DNA from: Ciborinia camelliae
Taxonomy: Eukaryota; Ascomycota; Leotiomycetes; Helotiales; Sclerotiniaceae
Assembly: GCA_025890175.1 (NCBI GenBank)
Contig: JANPYM010000006.1
Coordinates: 1,570,883-1,634,882 of the forward strand
Length of the DNA: 64,000 bases
Direction: 5' to 3'
The number at the start of each line of letters is the position of its first letter. Position 1 is the stretch's first letter. The notes below the pieces were generated by a model, which had not been told where the DNA came from, ran no database searches, and saw only the letters and a program-made list of their open reading frames with translations. The position numbers and the translations under genes are program-made. Shown here piece after piece: positions 36,586-49,280 of this stretch.

Positions 36586-37251
36586 ATTAGAGGAGCGAGC
36601 GAGCGAGCGAAAGGCTGAGGAGGAGGAGGAGGAGGAGGATTAGTATGAGAAGAAATGAAAGATAATCCGAAAACAGAGGCAAGACAAGACAAGAACGAAA
36701 AAAGGAAAAAGAGAAAGAAAGAAAGAAATATAGGAGGGAAAACGACGACTAAATTGCATATACACACACATATATTTATTTTTCATCATCTTGGAGGATT
36801 TTTGGGGTTTTGATTTTGATTTTGATTTTATTTGCGTCTATTTATCTTTATCTTTATATTCCCCCACATAGAAGATTAATGAATGAGGTTATGAAATATG
36901 AAAGATGAAAGATGAAATATGAAATTCTTTTCTTTTTTCTGCAAAGGGGTGGAGGGAGGATTATCTATCTATTAATGAATGATGGAATTAGGAATGAGCA
37001 TTGAGCATATATAGATAGATAGATGGATAAACGGATGGATGGTAATATTAATACTGGACTGGAGCTAGCTAGCTGACGATACTTTGATATGTGAAGATTT
37101 GGATATAGATAGATATCGATAAATGGGAGTTGAGTTGGGGAATTGAGATGTGGGGATGTAGGGAGGGAGGGAGGAAGGGAGGGATGGAGGGAGGTAGAGA
37201 GGGAGGTAGGTGAGAGAAAGTGGAGGGAGTAGGGTGGTGATGGGGTGAGGT

Positions 37252-37283
<32 letters not shown>

Positions 37284-37543
37284 GAAATGGAGATGGAGAT
37301 GGAGATGGGAGTGTTTTCATAATTGGTGCTTTTGTATTTTTTTGGAAGTTTGGGGGAGAGAGCAAGTGGCTCATGGGTTTTGATATCGATATGGATATGG
37401 ATGTATGCGGGTATGGGGGTTTGAATATATTATATCATGCATTATATTACGATACCAGAGGTAAAAGTAAGTCTACAAAAGAGTAAAATAGCATAAAGTA
37501 TCATAGTAAAGTAGGCTTCACCTTAACCTTGACAATAATCCAT
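35680..37543. repeat. Second copy of a 1,864-bp segment (probable assembly duplicate of 33806-35669)
   Basis: All translated frames in this segment recur with the same offset of 1,874 and identical peptides, so no indels separate the copies. Copy 1 runs from unique sequence up to the gap; copy 2 runs from the gap into unique sequence at 37544. This is the signature of two contig ends that overlap but were scaffolded side by side. A true recent tandem duplication is the less likely alternative. Confidence 0.93.
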
Positions 37544-40500
37544 TCTGTGTACATGTAATCTTATAAAAATGGAGATTTTTTTCATAGAGTTGTTGGACTA
37601 CCTATTATTGATAAGATTGGTTTAATAGGTCAGTATCTAGCTGGGTATTGATATTGATATTGAAATTGGATATTTGAAATTAGAAAGGTTTTGTTGCATG
37701 TCTGGAGACGTCGAACATGTCTGGAGACGTCGAAGATGTCTAAGACGTCAGATACCGGTAGATTTAAGAGATGTTGCGGACGTGAGATATATTGACCAGG
37801 AAGACGTTGTTGATGGTTCGGACGTTGTTGACTTTGTTGACGTTGTTGACGAGGTTTGCGAGATTGGTGTCAACTGTGTAAGTTGTTTTTGGCTATGTAA
37901 TCGTAGTAACCAAAGAGTAGTCAGTCTACTTACCAACTTATAGCTCTTGTAAGTTTCATAGACTGTGTAGACTGGACGTCGTCTGCGTCGTCTGCGTCGT
38001 CTGCGTATTCTATGGTCTGCATAGATCAAAACTGCGCCGTTTGCAAAAACAATCTTACTTTTCAACACCTACCTACCTGAGTATTAATACACCAGAACTA
38101 TGTCCCTAGGTATGACTATATGACCAGCAGAACTAGAACTAGAAGTAGGCTAATGAGTCCTGCATGCGACTTTTATAAAAAAAAATTGTTGCACGTCTAA
38201 GGTTACACAAGTAATGCCAATAGGCAATAAGATGGGTGTTAAAAAGTACTTTTTAACTTAGGTTCTTCGGTACCTCTCTCTGGGTAGTATTACATTCTGC
38301 TCTTGTATATCTTGTTTCAGGGAGTTGAGTTAAGGTTTTGTAAGCTCTGTTGGAAAGTACTTGTAAACAAAATTTGAATTTCTGTTTGTAGATATGCAAC
38401 AAAACTTTTCGGAGTTTGGCATTTATACTATCTACATGTAGAATAAAGATGCAAGACATGATAATAGACTACCTATAAGCAAGACCGCTTGATGAGATGG
38501 TAGGTACTATAGTACCGTAGCCGCCAGATTTTAAAATACCGAGATAGATCTCAAAAGGATATAAGTTCAAAATCTATCATACAAAAGCCTGACAGTTCAT
38601 ACTTCACAGCTGAATTACCGCTTTAGGTGAATCTATTCAACTAACTTGGGAGGGGGGTCTCCGATTCAAAGTTGTATCAGGTAGGTTTGAGATATATCTG
38701 TTGCTACTACATACACTATCTATTCCCATGTATGGTACTGGGTAGTTGAAAATGTGCATAATAAACGTTTGGTACTTTCATGTACTTAAAGTTTAGATGA
38801 AAGTCTATCGGATGGGAACTTTTAACTGGGATATTGGAAGCTTTTGTTGCACGTCTGAAAAGGAAATCACCCTGGAATTCAAAAGTACTTTTGGACCAGA
38901 CCTTCAACAAGTGTCCTTCAGACGAGACATGCGAATGTTATTCTGACCAGCTAAACTTTGGGTGCCGATCCTGCCGAAGTTAAAAAGTACTTTTTGGCAC
39001 AACCTCACCAAGAGTCTTTCTTACTGCCACCAAAGTCTCTCTTACTGCCTCTAGACTTAGACGTGCAACAAAACAAATTATAAACGTCACATGCATGATT
39101 CACTAGGGATACTAGGTGTGAGCAAATAGATCCCATTGGAGAAGTTCGTAAGATTGGTACTATGGCCGAGGGGCTTGAGCAGACATGTAACAAAGTCTCT
39201 GTCATATAAATTCTGGCACGCCCTTAAAAGCTCAGCAAAGATCGACTCGAGTCAAATAGCACTCAAATCAAAAAGTACTTTTTGAGATGTGCAACAAACC
39301 CCCTTCCATATAAAAGAGCCTCTAACAAGTCATTTGTGACGGACAGAACCTGGTGAACCCATATATATCAGAAGCAATAAGCTAATATTCCTCCAGGAGA
39401 AAAGCAGTCTATCTCTATAGCCAAAACAGTGATAAAAACGGTCTTGATTGGTTTCCTAAGCTTTACTAAAAAGTACTTCTTGAGGCAAAATCTTTTTGTA
39501 GAAGTGCAACAAAACTGTTGATCCTAGATATGTATATGGAATATCACTTGATAGGGAGCATATAGGAAGCTCATACTTAGCCAGGAGATAAGCAGCCTAT
39601 CTCTGCATCCAAAACAGTAATAAAAACACGTTTGGTCGATTTTCCCAGCGAGTCAAAAAGTACTTTTTAAGATAGAATCTTTTTGTAGACGTGCAACAAA
39701 ACTTTTCGAGTACATATGATATAAAATATCTTCCGATAGGGAGCCTGTAAATAGGTCATATTTTGCCAGTAGATATGAAACCCCTCTCTACATCATATCA
39801 TGCCATGAAAAAATAGTCCAAAATCCAGGGTGGTTGAAAAGTACTTTTGAATTTCAGATAGGCAACAAAACTTTTGAATACACCCGGCCAAGGCAGATTG
39901 TTGATTATACCCCTAAAGCTTGCTTGTGAGAAGCTTATATTTGGCCAGAAGTTACCTACATGGTCTTTCCAATTACCACGCAAATCTTGTGGTCTGAAAA
40001 TCGATGTCTAGAAAAGTGGCAAAGGTACTAATTCAAATATGCATCAAAAGTTCTGGTCATATAGGTAAATATAGTGACCGACCAATATTCAAAGTTGAAT
40101 AACTCTCCCTAAGAAGCTCTTGAGATGCTAATAATCGTCCAGCAAGCAGGAAACCCATCTCTGGCGTTAATTATCAACTCAACGCACAACAGATTTGGGG
40201 CTTAAAATTGAGGTCCCAAAAAGTACTTTTTCGTAGATTTAGATATGCAACAAAACTTTCCAACTTACTGCTGAGTTCCCGTCTGATAACTCTGAGAGGA
40301 CAATAAGTTATACCGAAACGAGTGTGCAACTACTGGAAGGACAAATAATAATATATGATATCTGTAGACAGTTCTCGATTGGTTTATGCACCCTTGGATT
40401 TAGATATAGGGGCATGTAGTCATGAAATTGCGGCTTGGCAGATTAAAGTGAGAAAGCGATGTATGACGATTTGCAGGATGAGATTCAGTTGTCTACTTTC

Positions 40501-42680
40501 AGTTCGAGAACGTGCCCTTCAAAATCGATACTGTTCGCTTGAATCTAGGACTTTCGGTTTCGAATGGTAGGTCTACTTGGAGCATGCAGAGATACTCTCA
40601 CTGACAGGGAATGTTTCAGAACTGTGCAGGCTTTCAAGGCTTTTTCATGCAATATGTTCAAGTACAATAGCACCTTTTCGGACAGATTCATAACACTGAA
40701 ACAATCGTACGCATAAATTGCGTTGATTACATCTCGCTTGAGAGAGACAAGCACTCGAAGGATGAGATAAAGACATATCTTTCAATAATTGCGTTATTTC
40801 CACTGATATACAATGGAAATATATTTATTGTTCGGCGATATGTCAAAGTAAGACTCTGGCTAATTTAGGTCTTCGGCATATGGATGTAACATTGGACGGT
40901 AAATACTGCCAAGAAAGTAACATCGCAAGAACGATTGCTAATAAGCAGTTCCTTTACCCATCCAAATACATCGTCATATACTTATACTCCGATGGTAATC
41001 CGAATACCCCGGACGAGTTAAGGTAAATCTCGAATAGTCTTTTATTTTCAGCGGAAGATCCAGATTCCGGTACCACGAATGATTCTGGCCGACGGGCAAA
41101 ATAAAGACGAATAATAATCTTTCTAGATGACGTCCTTGCATTCTCAGAAAGGTACAAAAGGTCAGGTGTCAAGAATTGAAAGGCTCCTTTTGAAATTTCG
41201 TGGCGTTTGTTTGTACAAGTGCTGGTGGTTTTTGCATTTTGTTGCATATCTGAAAGTTGGCCGGAATTATTGTAACGGAGATGAGTAGCTTAGTTGGGTT
41301 TGGTACAGTATTGAAAGTGCGACAGTTATATAAATTTTTTGATTTAGGAAGGTTCATGTAGTTCTAGATCGCTGGTGAAACTTGTGTGCTGGCCGCCGGA
41401 GAATCCTGAACGTTGTGGCTAGTCGGCTAACCATGTGGTTACAACATGAGATCAGGTCGTACAGCAGTACACAGTATAATAAATATCGCGTTCACAATAA
41501 GACGTCGTGACCAGGCTAAAATCTGGGTCAATTTGCAGATGCCGGACTCATGAGACTTATTGAAAGCTCATGCTTTTATACCTAAATACATCATTAGGAC
41601 GTAGGAATGATGAGAAGATCGATGTCAGTTCTATCGTGGGAACTCATTTGGATGCAATATACTACCAGCCGATACCAAGTTTTTATGAGGCAGTGAAAGG
41701 ACTGTTACATTTGAGTTTGGTTCTTTCGCGATCGACGTACCACTTCTCTGACTTGTCGATATTTGCGTCGATCACCCTTTCGTTGATACACAACGCATAT
41801 TGAACGCGTGGTGATTGATGTACGGATGTCTATGGCAATAACCTAAACCTGTAGGTAGCCCAGTGCATTATCGTACCGGTATATCGAGATTCGCAACGTA
41901 ACAACACGCTCTGGATCATGCATATGTACTTCGGCATAATATACTTCACTTGTGCATCATTGCCATTCATGTATCCTCTAAAGATTTCTCCTCAATGTTG
42001 ACAAGATTCTCCCATCTAACTATTTAGCTCTTTAGCTATCTTGGATCGAAAGCTACAAATACCAGTCTTCAAGAATCAAGACGCAGGACCTATTTTCCTG
42101 CTCAGAAATGGTATCTACTGCACTTCATCAAATCAATGAAGCACTGGAAATTTTCTATCAAGACTTCTTGACAACGCAGAGGCAGAGAGAGGTAGGCAGG
42201 CCCGTCCATTGTTGATGGATTAAAATAAAACAAAACAAAAAACAAAACAAAAGAAAAGAAAATGACCAAACCACAAATAAGTCTAAGCTAGATAAATTTC
42301 TTTATCGGATGAGTTTATTATTCATTGTTGAAATACCAGGTATGTGAAGTGTTTGTGTGATGTATGTCCACATCCTTTGTTCGTTGTGAAATCTTATCTT
42401 TGCTCTTTGAGATGAAATCCGATAAACAGGTGAAGCGAGATCTGAGTCAGAGAACGCCAAAAATAAATAATTTTGAGTTCCTGCGCGAAGACCGAAGACA
42501 GGTCAAAAGACTCCACGCACCAATTCCACAGCTTTATGTATTCTACGAATCTGCGAGTGGATTACTATTGATTGTTCGGATCCGAAAGCATTTTGCCCCC
42601 ATCATCGTTTGTTTTGAGATCTTATATCAACTTCAATTCCAGGTCACTCAAGACCATACGGTTAATCAAGGACCAAGAAA
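37544..42680. other. Gene-poor AT-rich island
   Basis: 5.1 kb with no supported gene on either strand. It contains short local repeats near 37690-37745 (GTCTGGAGACGTCGAA twice) and 37785-37860 (GACGTTGTT runs), a TCGTCTGCG repeat near 37979-38008, the palindrome-box array (separate entry), and an AAACAAAAC run near 42225-42260. Short open frames lack splice structure and recognisable motifs. Confidence 0.6.
38170..40295. repeat. Diverged satellite-like array with AAAAAGTACTTTTT palindrome and TGCAACAAAAC box
   Basis: A self-complementary core (A)AAAAGTACTTTT(T) recurs at about 38241, 38881, 38982, 39269, 39467, 39656, 39837 and 40217, with weaker copies near 38354 and 40015. In the right half each core is followed 25-40 bp later by (GAC)GTGCAACAAAACTTT, and the spacing between cores is regular, about 180-200 bp. 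The stretches between cores also align loosely (ATAGGGAGC..., GCCAG..GATA..., CTATCTCT, CCAAAACAGT.ATAAAAAC). In the left half the two boxes appear in inverted order (TTTTGTTGCACGTCT before the palindrome), so units of opposite orientation are present. Outlying TTTTGTTGCAT copies lie near 37690 and 41236. Confidence 0.8.
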
Positions 42681-43916
42681 ATGTCCTCCTCTCTCCCAGG
42701 CAATCGAGAATTGCCCGCTTCTCAGTATGATCTCAGCACATACTGGGGACGGGTGTTGCATTCTGCAGCCATTTCAGACCCTAGGTGAGGAGGAATTTGT
42801 TGTGTGTTTTCACCAAAAAGGTGCCGACACTTTCTTTCGCAAACACTCGATCATGGTTGTTGTGAAGTATGGAATGTTATATGCTAACTATGAACAGAAC
42901 ATTGTTAGTCAATAGTTCCGGATTGGAACATGCGAAGAGCCTCATCTCGAGTTATAAACAGGGAAAGATTCATGAGATGACTCCGGAATTATGGAATGCG
43001 AAAAAGATTGTCGACTCAACATTACATCCGGGTATGTGAGATTCTGCGAAAGTACTGGATAGAAGGCTCATGTTACTAGATACTGGCTCGCCAGTTTTTC
43101 TTCCATTCCGAATGTCTTGTTTCGTTTTATCAAACTTGGTAGTCACGGCAGGAATGCTTACACCAGGATTGGGAGTAAGCCTTCTCAGAACTCCCACGAA
43201 AATATCCCGTAGCTGACATCTGGTAGACGACAGGAACATTATTATGGCAAATTACGAACCAATCTCTTAATGTGGCTATCAACAATGCCAATGCCAACAA
43301 GTCCACCCCTCTTTCGACCTCAAAAATTGCACAATCATACTTTCTCGCAGTTGGAGCTTCCTGTTCTGTTGCTCTTGGTCTCAATGCTCTTGTCCCAAGA
43401 TTAAAGAGAGTTAGCCCAGGCACCAAGATGATTCTTGGAAGATTGGTACCATTCGCTGCTGTTGCAAGTGCTGGAGCATTGAATGTTTTCTTAATGCGAG
43501 GAGAAGAGATCAGAAAGGGAATTGATGTCTACCCAGTTCTTTCTGAATCCGATAAGGTTAAGCTTGCAGCAGAGGGCAAATCTGAATCCGAGGTTGCTTC
43601 ATTAGGCAAGAGCAAGAAAGCAGCCACTATTGCAGTCTCGGAGACAGCCATAAGTCGAGTATTGAACAGCTCTCCAATTATGGTTATTCCAGCTTTGATT
43701 TTGGTGAGATTACAGAAGAAGCAGTTTCTCATAAGAAACCCCAGACTCACAACACCAATCAATTTGGGTCTCATTCTTGGTACCAGTATATTCGCTTTAC
43801 CTTTAGCTCTAGCAGCCTTTCCTCAACGCCAAAGCGTAGATGCATCAACATTAGAGGAGGAATTCTGGGGCAAAGGGGGAGAAGGTGGAAAAGTGGTTTT
43901 CAACAGAGGAATATGA
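42681..43916 (+). CDS. fsf1: Sideroflexin (Fsf1-type mitochondrial inner-membrane carrier)
   Basis: Sideroflexins are mitochondrial inner-membrane proteins; human SFXN1 imports serine for one-carbon metabolism, and the yeast member is Fsf1. Four exons: 42681-42784, 42898-43031, 43080-43174 and 43227-43916; 1,023 nt, 340 aa. Family landmarks in order: MSSSLPGNRELPASQYDLST, TYWGRVLH, DPRTLLV, MTPELWNAKKIVDSTLHP, DTGSPVFLPFRMS, AGMLTPGLGTTGTLLWQ, then the hallmark QSLNVAINNANAN, and hydrophobic C-terminal segments (SPIMVIPALILVRL, LGLILGTSIFALPLALA). Length is normal (about 320-340 aa). Each junction falls inside a conserved block, so the splice model is firm. It sits at the right edge of the gene-poor island. 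Confidence 0.94.
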
Positions 43917-46526
43917 ATGAATTCTTGAAATTATATCCGGTACGGAGTACTCAGTACATACACAGAAGACTCGACGTTCATATTTCCAAGACATGTTCCG
44001 GCTTTATCAAGCATTGCCTTCCAAAGGTCCAGCATGCGGCTCGAGTTCTATTTTAACCCCACCAGAGATCTAGTGGCTGAATATTGACTAAAGCATGGCG
44101 ATGATGGCGTTCATGGCATAACTTCTTTACAAAGGATTCTAATACCAATAGATGAGATTAAGAATACCGAATAGATAGAAATTCAGCTGTGGCTGCATGA
44201 TTTTCTCGCTTCTCGCCCCCTTCATTAAAGTGATTCTTGACACGTGATCTCCAACCTCGAAATTCACGGGGATCCACCCCTTGTTCCTGGATCACACAGC
44301 ACGCATGTCCAAGTTTTGTTTGATGAGCACCGATTTTATATTTGTATCGCAGTAGATCTATCTAGAATTGTATAGACTCTCGTACGAAACTAATAGGTAT
44401 ACAGTATGGTTTTCTGCTTGCGTCTACCTACGTAGGTAGTACAGTAATACGAAAAAAAAATCATTCTACAAAAGTTGAGATGATGCTTCCCATACCTCGC
44501 CTATGAAATTGCCACTTGAGATAAAGACAATTGAGGGGTTGTTTATCAAAGTGGGTGTTTAAGAACAATGATATGAAATTTTAGTGGCGATTTGGAGAGT
44601 GAAAGGGATTTTTGGCCATGTCCACTTGAAACCCGTACACAGGTAGAGTAGTTGTTGGACAGACACAAGACAGTTAATAAAGTTAAGAAGGATTACGGAA
44701 AACAGCTCCTTTGAAGGGATTACGGACTCATTTGATCTTCAGAATTTTATTAATTTAATATGGGTGGTAAAACTGTTACAGTTGTTGTTTTTTCTCCCCT
44801 TGGGCTGAGTCCTGAGTCCTGGAGGAGTGGATTGTTTCTTTGTGAAGCATGATGACAGGACTTGAACCATGCGTTCCCGTCATCAATGTAAGAAAATGGG
44901 GGGTTGGTTACACTGATAAAGGATTGGTCCAAATTAATGAATAGGAAAGCTTTTGGATGAATGTGAGGAGGGCCACCGGGTCTTTTCCAGTACATATTGT
45001 ATTCATATTCATATGTGATGTGATTATTAGGGAGATTGTAATTTGTGATGAATTGGAACTTGGAAGGAATTTCAAGAAAGTCTTCTCGGGGTAAGATGGG
45101 TAAGATGGGTAAGATTACTCGTGGCATGCAGAAAGGCTTGCAATCAATAGGTACCGGGTACAACTGGATATAGTTTATCCTATATACTCGAGTAGATAAT
45201 TATGACAGACGGACATGTCGTACAGGGGAAAGAGCGAATGAGAGAACTCGCATGATATAGATACCAATGGTAAAACTCTCTCAGGACCAAAAGCCATTTT
45301 TGACTTCGGAGAACCATAATGAGGGGAAATGGGGACATCTCCTTGGTTTACTTAACATACCCAGTTTTGTAGGTAACCAACTAGATGGGAGGGGAGGCAA
45401 ATAATGTAAAAACAAAGTGAATGGCGATAATCATCTAGGTATTTTGACAAGCAAATTAGAATGGCGAAATGGCTGAATGGCTGTGGCATCAACAAATCCA
45501 ACAATTCAAAAAATCAATACCTATATACACAGCGGAGGTTATCAAAGTTCTATATTTTCCCCTAATCGGAAAAACCCCCTCCCCTCAATTTTTGAGTGGA
45601 TCGAGATGAAATATCCATCAACCCATTCCATAACCAGATACTTTTCTTTGATCATTCATTGGATAATTCAGTATATCTATATTATTTTGTGTGGTAAAAA
45701 AAGGAAGAAGGGAAAAGAAGGGGAGGAGAACGAGAAGAAAAGAAAAGAAAAGAAAAGAAAAAGAAGGGAAAAAAGCCTTCTCTCTATTACATATCTCAGG
45801 ACAAGGCTCAAATCATAATCATATCATAAATCATACCTAATCATTCATAACCAAGACCTTCCGTCAACCATAAACCAACCGTAAATCGTAATCCGTATCC
45901 ATAATCCGTAATCCATAATAGAGCAAGCAAGCCAAACCAAAGAATTTATTATGTACAACCAACCAACCAACCCATCAACATCTATCAGACCTAAACCTAC
46001 TACAGTAGACGTTCAATAAGCGATTTTGAACCGCCCTTTAGAAACCCCAGATCACCACGACCACAACCACAACCACAACCACGACCACCATCAAGTTTGG
46101 GAAAAAACCGAGATTCTTGTTTCTAATTCCCTCATAGCGACAACTTCATTAAAAAGATATTCAAAAATATCTTCTTATACTTGAAGATTAAACACAGCGA
46201 ATCTCCTTATTTGGTCAATATCATCAATCTTCCTTCGAGAAATGTCGCGTATTTGACATTTCTAACCCAGCGCAATACGGTCGGAAAGATAGAAAGAATT
46301 ACCTTTGACCCCATCCACTTCCAACGTCAACTGTCAACTCCTTCTTCATCATCGCGCAATTATTCTACATTACAACATCCAAGTCATACTCTACAATATT
46401 AGACTCGATGGTCTACCACCTTTGATCTCGAGAATTCGTCCTAATCCTTTTAAATACTTTAGTAATTCGGACGTGATAGTCTGAGCCCACCAGGGTCGAA
46501 TCGATTTACTTTCTTGCAATTGTGCC
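43917..46526. other. Long intergenic region / kinase leader, no gene recognised
   Basis: 2.6 kb without a supported gene. It contains a GGTAAGATG triplicate (about 45088-45114), an AAAGAAAAG run (about 45730-45765), CCACAA/ACCACG repeats (about 46055-46090) and, near 46408, a short upstream ATG (ATGGTCTACCACCTTTGA) about 120 bp before the kinase start, which may be a uORF. It probably holds the kinase promoter and a long 5' leader. Confidence 0.45.
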
Positions 46527-48827
46527 ATGTCGACTCCATCAACTTTACCTCCTCATCACCCCAATTACGGATACTCCCATCATCAGAATTATCAGTCAAA
46601 CAATCCATATCGAGCCAGCAATAGTCTGCTGAACGGTAGTAGTCGTTTGGGCACTGCTTTTACAATTCCGACGAACTCGGCGAGCAATAGCACGTCGTCG
46701 AGTGTAGCTACTCCTCCAAAGTCAACCCAAATCCCCTCACACCCTGCGAAGATTGAATCTACAAAGTCTCCAAAAAAGCCCGCAGTCATGGTTTCCTCCG
46801 CATCGCAAGCGCCTCCCCCACACAAAAGACAAAGATCAAAAGAGAGACAACCAGATTGGGATAAATTCTACGAGAATGGTTTACCCAAAGAGGTAATTGT
46901 CATCGATAGCTCTGAATCGCCAGAACCATCCATGGGCATTCCCTCGCACATACAGTCAAACAATTCTGCTGTAGCAGTGAATGGTCGGCATGCAGCGAAG
47001 AAAAGAAAACGCAATGATGCATATGATCCCGTATATCAACTTGACCCCTCGATCGATCCGAGTCCACAATACAAATCAGAATCTGGTTCCGGCTCCACCA
47101 TATCGACCGATCGCACAACTTCAGCGATTCATACGACCGCAGCTACATCCCTTGGTTCCCACTCGTCTAATGGACAAAATGGTTACGAGACCGCAGAAGT
47201 TATAGGGCAGAAGAGGAAGAGAACAAACACTCGATTGCAAATTGCCAACGAAGCCAAGCGGAAAGAACTAGAAGTCAATGGGGACGCATTCAGCAACTAC
47301 ATACCACCACCTAAACCACCCATAAAATCTCGCGATGTTCCAGTACGAATGGTTAATGATGTAAGTCTTGATGGGTTATATAGTTGTGATTGGAAGCTAA
47401 CATGCATAAAGACCTCTTATACTAAGAATACCAAAGTCGATGACGATGATGGTCACTATATTGTTGTCCCAGAAACAAACCTAACCACACAATGTAAGTT
47501 TTCACAGGACCATCCATTAACATGCCGGAAATTAACAAGAAGAACAGACTCGGTCATGAAATTACTTGGCCAGGGAACTTTTGGAAAGGTTGTACAAGCC
47601 AAAGATCATCATGACAATGGCAAACTTGTTGCCATCAAGATCATCCGCTCTGTACAGAAATATCGAGATGCTTCGAAAATCGAATTAAGAGTCCTATCAA
47701 CACTCAAAGCAAATGACCAAGAGAACCGGAACAGATGCATACATCTACGAGACTGTTTTGATTACAGAGGGCACATATGTATTGTCATGGACCTATTGGG
47801 ACAGAGTGTTTTCGATTTCTTGAAGGGCAATTCCTTTGTGCCTTTCCCCAATTCACAAATTCAGAGCTTTGCACGGCAATTATTCACAAGTGTAGCTTGT
47901 AAGTATATCAATCCATCAACTTGAAGTCACTTAGCTAACTTTAGATCAGTTCTACACGACCTAAACCTAATCCATACAGATCTCAAGCCAGAGAACATTT
48001 TATTATGCAATAGTGCATATCAAGCTTTTACCTACAGCCGCAAGATTCCTTCTTCAACACTTAACAATACCCGGCAAGCGGCACAACGAAAAGTTCTTCT
48101 GGATACAGAGATTCGACTTATTGATTTTGGTTCCGCCACATTTCAGGATGAATATCACTCATCTGTTGTATCTACTCGTCATTACCGAGCCCCAGAGATT
48201 ATTCTTGGACTTGGCTGGTCTTTCCCATGCGATATATGGAGTATTGGATGTATACTTGTCGAATTCTTCACAGGAGATGCTCTTTTCCAAACACATGACA
48301 ACCTGGAGCATTTGGCCATGATGGAAATGGTATGCGATAAGAGAATGGATAGTCATCTCATTCAGCAAGTCAATACCATGGCAAAACGGAATGGTGGAAA
48401 TCCAGCTCAAAAGTAAGGACCCAGGAACCCCAGGAATATTATTTATATATATATATATACTGATGCCATTTCTCAGATATTTCAGGCGGTTAAAACTTGA
48501 TTACCCAACTGCTGACACTACAAGGGCTTCAAGGCGATTTGTAAAGGCTATGAAATCCTTAAATGTAAGTTATTTCAACTATCACTTGCAAACTCTACTA
48601 ACAAATCAAAGGAAATCATCAAGGATCAATCGAAATTTAGCAAGAATTTCCTGGATCTATTGATAAAGATATTTGTCTATGATCCAAACGAACGTATCAC
48701 AGCCAAGCAAGCCCTTCAACACCCATGGTTTAAGGAAGCTGCAACAGCAGATGATGGTACGGAGGCAACAAAAATTAGATTACAAAGGCAGAGCGGAACA
48801 TATGTGGCACCACAGAGGCATCACTGA
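46527..48827 (+). CDS. LAMMER (CLK-family) dual-specificity protein kinase
   Basis: CLK/LAMMER kinases (fission yeast Lkh1, budding yeast Kns1, Aspergillus LkhA) phosphorylate SR-type splicing factors and TORC1-linked targets. Exons: 46527-47493, 47548-47898, 47950-48412, 48477-48564 and 48612-48827; 694 aa. The N-terminal 300 residues are Ser/Pro/Asn-rich and disordered, with KKRKR- and KRKRT-type nuclear signals. Kinase landmarks: glycine loop LGQGTFGKV (about 330), [35 protein letters not shown], and EHLAMMEMV, the LAMMER signature. It ends HPWFKEA plus a short tail. The first listed intron (47494-47547) is 54 nt with no in-frame stop; splicing it out gives [14 protein letters not shown], as expected for the family, while retaining it inserts 18 residues just before the glycine loop. 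Confidence 0.92.
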
Positions 48828-49280
48828 GCGATTCATGAACAATGACGGCGTAAATGGCATGGGGCATGGGATATCTTATTACTCTGCACTACTTGTTTAG
48901 TTTTAGCAGCGGATCGTGGTGGTAATGACTTTTGTATTATTTTACATAAATATTCTGCTTCCTGAATTAATCTGGGCGTCTTGATTATTTCGAAAACAGC
49001 ATAGACACAGGATGGAATTCCAATAAGTTAACCCTCAACTTATCATACCTAATGTCAACAGCTTCCTTCGGTGGTTTCAGAATAAATAAACTTTCATCCA
49101 AATAACTAGTCCTACTTTGATAAATTCCCCGTGAATTTGATATTGAATGCTATATGATGAAATATCGGCTACCGTAAAATTAGGTGTCAACCCTGTCATA
49201 ATTTTTATAGAAGCATTTTGAGAATATTGTCAGTAAGACTGTGACAAGAAAATATGAAGTGAACATTTGCTTCCAACTTA
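48828..49280. other. Intergenic, no gene recognised
   Basis: AT-rich spacer holding the kinase 3' UTR and the tRNase Z promoter. No other signal is seen. Confidence 0.5.

Noticed and set aside
42364..42915. 183-aa plus-strand frame overlapping the fsf1 first exon
   Set aside because: It is in a different frame from the sideroflexin exons, reads through the fsf1 first intron and shows no family features.
44750..45163. 137-aa minus-strand frame between fsf1 and the LAMMER kinase
   Set aside because: No recognisable motif, splice structure or promoter; the 9-bp GGTAAGATG repeat inside it accounts for part of the open frame.
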